From Stramenopiles sp. TOSAG23-6 (lineage: Eukaryota > Sar): DNA of 14,330 bases. The position numbers and the translations under genes were made by a program. This document shows positions 8,494-14,330 of the stretch, piece after piece. The notes beneath the pieces were generated by a model, which saw only the letters and a program-made list of their open reading frames with translations, was not told the DNA's origin and did not search any database. Within the stretch, counting starts at the first letter, position 1. Each line of letters begins with the position of its first letter. The stretch is taken from positions 1-14,330 of the forward strand of contig LT636143.1 in assembly GCA_900128565.1 (NCBI GenBank), read 5' to 3'.

Positions 8494-11400
8494 TTAACGG
8501 CGATTTCGATTGTTTCGATTTCCACGATTGTTGGGAGAAACTTTTTTTTTTCCGTTTCTATTGCCGTCACCATTTACTCCAAGACTTTTACGCCCACCAG
8601 ACTGCCTACGAGAGTTTTGTCTTCCGCCATCTCTATTGTCCCGAGAAGATTTTTTTGAACTTTCTCGATGTTTCTCAGCATCCTTCTTATTCTCTCTACC
8701 ATTTGCTCTTGGAGACCTACGAGGTGACTTCGGACGAGTTTTCAATTTATCTTGTTTTGCTTTTTCCAATTTTAGACGTAATGCGCTTTCCGTATTTAAA
8801 CTCGTTCTATTTGAATTTTGTTTCTGTGATCTAGAATTAGAGCTAGGTGGCACTGGGCTGTTATTACCTCGATCTCTCTTGGAACTATTCATATTACTAG
8901 TATTACCATTGTTCATACTACGGTGTCGCTTCACAGGTCTATTAGAAGAAAAAGATATACCTTTAGATTTATTAGCATTTACAACAGTTTCTCTACTTCG
9001 TTTAGAACCTACCTTTGGATTCGAATCTTTATCTCTATCACGGCCACGATCTCTTTTAAAGTTATTTGTATTTGGACGTTCACGACTTCGACTACGATCA
9101 CGACGATCTTTATCACCGCGGATATTTTTTTCTCTATCAAGAGTAGCCCGACCAACATTATTCATATCTTTCCTATACGAACCTCGAGGATCATCTCTAT
9201 TGCGTTTAGGTCCATCACGTCTATCATCACGTTTAGGACCATCACGTCTAGGACCATCGCGTCTATCATCACGTCTAGGACCATCACGTCTAGGACCATC
9301 GCGTCTATCATCACGTCTATCATCACGTTTAGGACCATCGCGTCTTCGATCATCCCCATCTCGACGCTTACCATCTTCGCGGTCTTTCAATCTAGATGAA
9401 GACTGCATCGCTCCATTTCCCGAAACAGCTCTTTCAGATGAAGAATTTTTACGCGTAGATCTACCTTTTTTTGAGTTTGATTTAGCGACTACATCTCCAA
9501 CTGCAGGTTTGAAGCCTTTAAGTAGTTTAGATAATGTCGCATGGTATCGAGATGCCATAATACGCAAATCTTCACGTTCTTCTGCATCTACAAGTTTCGC
9601 CGTATATTTTTCCAGAAGGGCTGAAGTTTTGTAACACCAAGGAAATATTTCAGATATTTTTAGCAAGACTATCAAACCATTTCTAATTTGCATGTAATCA
9701 GATGAATCGAGACATTGCATCATCACTTGCGCAACACGGTCATACCATTTTTGTGATAACTTCTTGAACTGAACATAGGTCAATTTCGTCTTATTCTTAG
9801 AATTACTAGGTTCTACCAGAAAACCGACTTTGCTCTGAGCTCCTAAACCAAATAATTTTGTTGAAGATCGCCAAGATTTAATTAATTGAAATATCTCTTT
9901 TAGGAATATACCAAGGTTACCAGCTTCACACTCAGAAAGACACAACACCGTCGCGGGTAGTGCATTGAAACAGATTTCCAAACACTTTGTCGTGGAGAAT
10001 GAAGGCGTGTTAAGATTGTGTAATAAAAGTATAAATTTGGCAGAGTAACTTGCTCCAGCAGGTGAATACTTCAAACGAGGAAATAATAATCTTCGTACAA
10101 TCTGTTCTGATATAGATTCGGAATCCTTTTCATCAGAGATATTGCAAAGCCAATTTGACTTGGTAAGATTCATCGATTGAAGAACGACACGTGAGCATGC
10201 TTGCTGTGCTGCAAGTTCCCTTTTAAGTTTTGATAAAGAACTAGACAAATTATCATTTGTTTTCCTCCTCAATTTCTCTTCAGCTTTCACCTCAGAACTT
10301 AATTTTCCAAATGTTGAAACAGGTTTATTTGCCAATGCAGCAATACGATCTTTAATTGATTTAATACGGGATTGATATAGTGTTTCTGGTACATATATGT
10401 CATATAACTCATATGTCCAAAAAGTCATATATAATTCAGGCGACAAAGAATTCCATTGATCGGCGAATATTGTTCTAATTGCATTTATCATTGGATTAGC
10501 AAAAGGTTGCCATGGGATTAGGCATGCATTAGAAGATTTATCATCTTTGACTTGTAAAGCACGTCTAAGTGAAGAGCGACACATATTAAACGCAGCAGCA
10601 GGTGACACATTATAATCTAATATAAGCGACGACAACGACGGTAGTGGCAACCTTGAGACAATTTCTTCTGGACTAAGATGCTGGTTTAAAAATTCGCAAT
10701 ACATTCGAAGAGTCACCTGAACATCATCAAAATTTCCACCGATCATTTTAAGATGAGTTCCGGCCACAGATGACTGTGAAAACACAGTCGCATCTAGTTG
10801 TTGACTAATCATAACTAATAAAGGTAAAGCAAATGGTTTCTCGCCGTCCACTAAAGCTTTCTTTAATGATGATGTAGCCCGCGAAGAAATATGTGTAGAT
10901 GATATCGCAAGGATTGAAGTCTGTTGCTTCAATTCACTTCCACCAGCGAGGCCTTCCAACTGTTGATCAGATATCTGATCAAATGTTTCAAGACCTGCAA
11001 CTCGAGCTAATAGCTGCTGCAATATACAAAGATCTACAGATTCATTCGCTTTTAATTTAGTCGTGATAAACTGTAACAATCCAGACATCTCAGTTGTGTG
11101 GTACTTTTTAAAAAATGAGCCAGTGAATTTTGCAAGAGAATTCAACCAATGACTGATATTTGCACCATCCGCTTTTATCCGAGATCGACTACCCCCACCA
11201 AGTTTTGAGACAAGAACACAAACGAGACAATCAGCGGCCATTGGAGTAAGGTATCTAAGTGAATCGACGACGGGTTGAATAAGATTATCAAATGCTTCAA
11301 TACGCATAATAATTGTTTGAAAGACATGCAATGGGTTTGAGTGTGATAGCTTACCAATCTGGCGACCAACAAGACGTACAGTTTCTAATGCTAAACGTTT

Positions 11401-13248
11401 CAAAACCGTTTTTGTAGCATACTCAGTCTTCTTACGAATGCGATGCATCAAAGGATGAGAACCTAAAATATGCAATCCTGCATGCCACTTTCCGTACATA
11501 TCATATCTTTCACTACACGAAAACTGACTAAAGAACAACCATAATTCAGACACAACAGCTGGATTTGGACCAACAAGAGATAATCCTGGGAGTAATATGT
11601 CACTAACGATTTTACGCATACATTTGGATTCTTCTGGATCACTGAGAACATCACAATGTGGTGGAGTGGAACAATCATATTTCCCATACACTAACTGCAT
11701 CAAACGACAAAGTTTTGTATATAATTTAATGTCTCTTGCTACTAAGGGTCCAATTTCTGAAAGAACAGGTAGTAAAGTTGATGCTAAATTATCAAATCTT
11801 TCTGGGGCTTTAATAAAATTTGAAGAAAATGATTCATTTTCATCATCAATGATCATTCTAGACGTCGTGATCTGGTGACTATCTCTTGGCTTTATGGAAG
11901 GTATCTCAGATTGTGCTCGAAAACGCACATTTACACAAGAAATTTCAGAATTGTATATTGGTTCTATGAGATAATTGACCAATCGAATTAAAGCTAATAA
12001 AACATCTTTGTCATCTGTTGCATCAATTCCAAGCGATTCAAATCGGCGAAGCAGTTTTACAGCCAATGACCAACAACGCATATCTAACGCACCTACAAGT
12101 AGTCTGAATTTAGAATTTTGTCCAGCCTCTTCTCGGTCTTCATCAGACATTGCAATAAAAGGTTCAATTAAATAGGGTTTATCCACGAATTTGTCGCGCT
12201 GAGAATCTGATTTACCTGTGAGTGACACAACACCAATTTTTTTTAGTTTTGCTGCCATATCTTCACGATATTCTTTACTTGCTGTAATAAGTTCTGCGTC
12301 TGATGGAGATAAATGTGGCCACAGTTGGTCAACTCCATTCACTCCAAGTTTAGATTGGGCTAAAAGAAGTGCACTCAAACGACAAAGTGATACAGGAACT
12401 TGTTGAAATGCATTTGCGAAACACTGGAACTTAAAACCAAGTACATGTACAATATTATCTTCTTTAAATAAAGATACAAGTGAGTTATAACAAGGGTTTG
12501 ATAAATTATTTTCGTAACTTTCGAGTACAAGGTCAAACACTCGATTAGGATCAAGGAAAAATTGACCAATTAAACCCCGAATATTTTTCTTTACCGCGGG
12601 AAGTGTCTTATAATTTATATCTTGGTTAAGCGCAGTGATAAGCTTTGAATAACCTTCTGTTTCTTCACGAAGCAAATTAAATTTTGACTGTGTGTACAGT
12701 TGTTTAGTATTGCTTTTCACTAATTTTTTATGAATTGCATTTCGGCTTGGGATTAGGTTGGAAGATTCTAAGATATATAAATCGAGCCTTTCTTGTGCAA
12801 GATCCTTTGAAATAATTCCCTGTGATGCAAGTAAGTTAATAAGACAAGAAAGACGAGTCATACCGTCACTACTGTTACCAAGCGCGGCGCGACATTGACA
12901 GGCGACTAACCATAATACGTCTACGAGTAAAGTCATAATTCCCTCTTTTTTAGAATTACAAGCAAATTCCAAGATAGAAACAGCAACTTTTGGGGTAAAC
13001 AATTCTCCAACAACATGCCAAAGTATTTCGAGAAAGCATCGGTGAAGCTTCGCCGGAGCAGAGATAGTGTCAAGAGACGCAGCTGACAAACTGTCATCGA
13101 CAAGGGAAAACGAGTCAACACATTCCGAGACGATTTTTTTTGAAGCTATACCACTTTTGTCCTTTGAAGCCATCTTAACCGGTAGTAATTCAAATTTGCA
13201 GAAAACCATTGGATTAAACAAAAGTGGTGTAGCATCAGAGTTCGCCAT
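8494..13248 (-). CDS. THOC2: THO complex subunit 2 (THOC2/Tho2)
   Basis: A 1584-residue, uninterrupted homologue of THOC2, the scaffold of the nuclear THO/TREX complex that couples transcription and splicing to mRNA export and limits R-loops. Diagnostic stretches: FNLLREETEGYSKLI near 190-205, followed by IGQFFLDPNRVFDLVLESYE near 228-247. The conserved C-terminal Tho2 domain lies at about 905-1250, with WNSLSPELYMTFWTYELYDI, FPRLKYSPAGASYSAKF, SFSTTKCLEICFNALP and SSDYMQIRNGLIVLLKI. A basic, Arg/Asp/Ser-rich tail (about 1250-1584) resembles the charged RNA-binding tail of animal THOC2 but contains a recent repeat expansion. I start at the ATG at 13246-13248 (MANSD); the frame extends four codons upstream only by using TTG. 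Length is close to the human protein. It converges on the ankyrin-SET gene and diverges from the PH gene. Confidence 0.95.
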   Translation of the reverse strand: MANSDATPLLFNPMVFCKFELLPVKMASKDKSGIASKKIVSECVDSFSLVDDSLSAASLDTISAPAKLHRCFLEILWHVVGELFTPKVAVSILEFACNSKKEGIMTLLVDVLWLVACQCRAALGNSSDGMTRLSCLINLLASQGIISKDLAQERLDLYILESSNLIPSRNAIHKKLVKSNTKQLYTQSKFNLLREETEGYSKLITALNQDINYKTLPAVKKNIRGLIGQFFLDPNRVFDLVLESYENNLSNPCYNSLVSLFKEDNIVHVLGFKFQCFANAFQQVPVSLCRLSALLLAQSKLGVNGVDQLWPHLSPSDAELITASKEYREDMAAKLKKIGVVSLTGKSDSQRDKFVDKPYLIEPFIAMSDEDREEAGQNSKFRLLVGALDMRCWSLAVKLLRRFESLGIDATDDKDVLLALIRLVNYLIEPIYNSEISCVNVRFRAQSEIPSIKPRDSHQITTSRMIIDDENESFSSNFIKAPERFDNLASTLLPVLSEIGPLVARDIKLYTKLCRLMQLVYGKYDCSTPPHCDVLSDPEESKCMRKIVSDILLPGLSLVGPNPAVVSELWLFFSQFSCSERYDMYGKWHAGLHILGSHPLMHRIRKKTEYATKTVLKRLALETVRLVGRQIGKLSHSNPLHVFQTIIMRIEAFDNLIQPVVDSLRYLTPMAADCLVCVLVSKLGGGSRSRIKADGANISHWLNSLAKFTGSFFKKYHTTEMSGLLQFITTKLKANESVDLCILQQLLARVAGLETFDQISDQQLEGLAGGSELKQQTSILAISSTHISSRATSSLKKALVDGEKPFALPLLVMISQQLDATVFSQSSVAGTHLKMIGGNFDDVQVTLRMYCEFLNQHLSPEEIVSRLPLPSLSSLILDYNVSPAAAFNMCRSSLRRALQVKDDKSSNACLIPWQPFANPMINAIRTIFADQWNSLSPELYMTFWTYELYDIYVPETLYQSRIKSIKDRIAALANKPVSTFGKLSSEVKAEEKLRRKTNDNLSSSLSKLKRELAAQQACSRVVLQSMNLTKSNWLCNISDEKDSESISEQIVRRLLFPRLKYSPAGASYSAKFILLLHNLNTPSFSTTKCLEICFNALPATVLCLSECEAGNLGIFLKEIFQLIKSWRSSTKLFGLGAQSKVGFLVEPSNSKNKTKLTYVQFKKLSQKWYDRVAQVMMQCLDSSDYMQIRNGLIVLLKISEIFPWCYKTSALLEKYTAKLVDAEEREDLRIMASRYHATLSKLLKGFKPAVGDVVAKSNSKKGRSTRKNSSSERAVSGNGAMQSSSRLKDREDGKRRDGDDRRRDGPKRDDRRDDRRDGPRRDGPRRDDRRDGPRRDGPKRDDRRDGPKRNRDDPRGSYRKDMNNVGRATLDREKNIRGDKDRRDRSRSRERPNTNNFKRDRGRDRDKDSNPKVGSKRSRETVVNANKSKGISFSSNRPVKRHRSMNNGNTSNMNSSKRDRGNNSPVPPSSNSRSQKQNSNRTSLNTESALRLKLEKAKQDKLKTRPKSPRRSPRANGRENKKDAEKHRESSKKSSRDNRDGGRQNSRRQSGGRKSLGVNGDGNRNGKKKVSPNNRGNRNNRNRR
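9205..9356 (-). repeat. Arg/Asp/Gly/Pro coding tandem repeat in the THOC2 tail
   Basis: Mixed 15-bp and 12-bp units encode RRDGP, KRDGP-like and DDRR blocks, a low-complexity stretch of about 50 residues. It is in frame and explains long spurious open frames on the + strand here. RD/RGG-like tails commonly bind RNA or drive condensation; that role here is inference. Confidence 0.9.
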
Positions 13249-13329
13249 TTTTTTAGACAAATTACCCTTTATTAATTATAATATGGGTGAAAGTCTGTGT
13301 ACAACACGACATCATGACACTCGAGTTGT

Positions 13330-13347
13330 TCGAACTTCGAAGTTCGA
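13330..13347. promoter_or_regulatory. Perfect 18-bp palindrome TCGAACTTCGAAGTTCGA
   Basis: It reads the same on both strands and lies 82 bp upstream of the THOC2 start. It is a good candidate for a dimeric factor-binding site. Two TTCGAA-like half sites are nested within it. The factor is unknown. Confidence 0.5.
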
Positions 13348-13355
13348 CCTGTACG

Positions 13356-13370
13356 TAACCCTAACCCTAG
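13356..13370. promoter_or_regulatory. Telomere-like / telo-box motif TAACCCTAACCCTAG
   Basis: Two CCCTAA units lie just beyond the 18-bp palindrome. In plants AAACCCTAA (telo box) is a promoter element of growth-related genes. Here it could be that kind of element, a scar of telomeric repeat insertion, or chance. Two units are too few for a telomere. Confidence 0.3.
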
Positions 13371-13663
13371 TAGGTAGAACAAAATCGCGAGTCAAAGTCA
13401 ACACGACGACGACAGTCAACACTTGACGTAGCTACATGTCATGATTTACAAAATTTAATTGTCGACAAAATACTACAAGTAGCTACACATTAAAGCACAG
13501 AGTAATCTTCTTGATCAGCAGCAGTCATTGATGATAATAATTACGTACACTAGCTAGCTAGCTTTCGTGCCATTTTAGTCTGCTAGAGATAGAAGAATTA
13601 AACGTAGTTTTTTATGGATCTATTTGTATCAATAATTTAGACACTTTTAACTTGAGTCAATAA

Positions 13664-14330
13664 ATGTTTTCGACAACCGATTCTGTTCCAAGGTTACCTC
13701 ACCCTGTGACTAGTTTGGATTTACGAAGTCTCTCCAGATTTTCAGCTCTTCTTTCATTGGGATCTGGATTGAAGTGCGGATATTTATTAGAGCGTTCTAG
13801 AACTAGTAAGTCATTTGAGACTGATTGGCGTAGGCGCTGGTTTGTGTTAAAGGAACGTCAACTTTTTCATTATTCACATAATTATAGTGATAGCCAAGAA
13901 GCCTCTAACAACCGAAGTAATTTTGGTACAGATGTGGGTTCAATATCTCTGGTAGGTGTTGAGCCATGTGACATTTCGGAGTACGTTTTAGTTTTTTTCA
14001 ATTTTTATCTACATTTTTTTTCATACGAAATTTCGTACCTAACGATTTTTTTTAAAAAGAAAATATTTTTTCACAATATATGTCGCAAGATTCAAAATCC
14101 TCGTTTATATTTGAACTTGATTTACCACGAAGTTTTCATCAGCTAAGAGCATCTACTCGAACTGAAGCACAAGAGTGGGTTCAGATTCTACAAGAACAAG
14201 TCCGCTTGGTAAAAGAGAACGAATACTTTAATATGGCTGAACTCATCATTGCTGATAGTGAATGTATATTTTATTTTTTTTTTTTACAAAAAAATCGAAT
14301 TTTTTTTTCATACGAAATTTTGTACCTAAC
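13664..14330 (+). CDS. PH-domain protein, 5' part (runs off the window)
   Basis: Exons 13664-13980 and 14082-14263, then an intron that runs off the window; at least 166 residues are encoded. A pleckstrin-homology domain spans about 36-147: GLKCGYLLERS, then the WRRRWFVLKERQLFHYS strand pair, SISLVGVEPCD, and after the intron FIFEL, RSFHQLRA and the C-terminal helix with the invariant Trp (EAQEWVQILQEQ). PH domains bind phosphoinositides or proteins and place the host protein at membranes; the rest of this protein is unseen, so its class (kinase, GAP, oxysterol-binding and so on) is unknown. An in-frame TAA sits directly before the ATG. The exon join used (ISE followed by SQDSKSS) depends on a non-AG 3' boundary, and it rebuilds a normal PH domain. 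Confidence 0.8.
13981..14081 (+). repeat. Introner-like intron, copy 4 (inside the PH domain)
   Basis: A 101-base intron with 5' end GTACGTTTTAGTTTT, perfect 14-bp palindrome TACGAAATTTCGTA at 14024-14037, GTACCTAAC at 14035-14043 and 3' end CACAATATAT. Its length is not a multiple of 3; removing exactly these bases joins the two halves of the PH domain in frame. Only GT is shared at the two junctions. An in-frame GT-AG alternative (13968-14089) would remove seven residues from the domain. Confidence 0.8.
14264..14330 (+). repeat. Introner-like intron, copy 5 (cut off by the window end)
   Basis: It starts GTATATTTTATTTTT after the PH domain and ends at the window edge with palindrome TACGAAATTTTGTA (14311-14324) and GTACCTAAC (14322-14330). 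The 3' part and the acceptor lie outside the window. Confidence 0.75.

Larger units (their letters stand above)
13249..13663. promoter_or_regulatory. Divergent intergenic region between THOC2 and the PH-domain gene
   Basis: A 415-bp gap that must hold both promoters. Visible: a perfect 18-bp palindrome at 13330-13347, a telomere-like TAACCCTAACCCTAG at 13356-13370, two GTAGCTAC palindromes (13428-13435 and 13479-13486), repeated AGTCAACAC motifs near 13400-13422, and a CTAGCTAGCTAGC run at 13550-13562. No convincing coding sequence: the short + frame across 13067-13426 is mostly THOC2 antisense. Confidence 0.5.

Noticed and set aside
8510-9634. 374-codon open frame on the + strand opposite the THOC2 tail
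   Set aside because: Ser/Leu/Arg-rich shadow produced by the low-complexity RD/RS tail on the other strand; THOC2 homology is clear and leaves no room for a second gene.
13258-13260. TTG as the THOC2 start, adding four residues
   Set aside because: An ATG lies four codons downstream (13246-13248), which is the normal choice for a nuclear gene.
13356-13370. Chromosome end or internal telomere block
   Set aside because: Only two CCCTAA units, with genes on both sides.

Overview
The window is nuclear DNA from a compact, AT-rich eukaryote, most likely a single-celled one. Evidence: a full THO-complex subunit 2 gene (mRNA export), a PH-domain gene, an ankyrin-SET gene, genes interrupted by introns, AATAAA-type signals between convergent genes, no operons and no bacterial signals. 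The lineage cannot be fixed from this sequence. A planktonic or parasitic protist fits the gene density (gaps of about 70 to 400 bp) and the intron type.

Layout: a long foldback (inverted repeat) at 1-309. Then five genes on strictly alternating strands: (1) + a 10-TM EamA/DMT-family transporter, 466-2090, one intron; (2) - a 629-residue coiled-coil protein, 2162-4051, no visible intron; (3) + a large secreted-looking or nuclear Gln-rich/coiled-coil/ankyrin/SET protein, 4391-8353, two introns; (4) - THOC2, 8494-13248, no visible intron; (5) + a PH-domain protein, 13664 to beyond the window end, two introns, the second cut off at 14330. Genes 1/2 and 3/4 converge over 71 and 140 bp; genes 2/3 and 4/5 diverge over 339 and 415 bp.

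The most notable content is the introns. All five belong to one sequence family: a GTAYGTTTTA-type 5' end (GC in one copy), a T-rich stretch, a short hairpin-forming palindrome (TACGAAATTTYGTA) running into a branch-point-like TACCTAAC, and a 3' end AATAYWT. This looks like an introner family, that is, introns spread as copies of a mobile element. The four complete copies do not end in AG if the boundary lies at the same element position in each. With those boundaries the reading frame is restored in every case, the ankyrin repeat keeps its exact length and the PH domain is rebuilt. So this window probably shows a mobile intron family with non-canonical 3' ends, carried only by the + strand genes and always in sense orientation.

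The genes share no obvious pathway. The loose link is that THOC2 couples transcription and splicing to mRNA export in a genome that seems to be splicing unusual introns.
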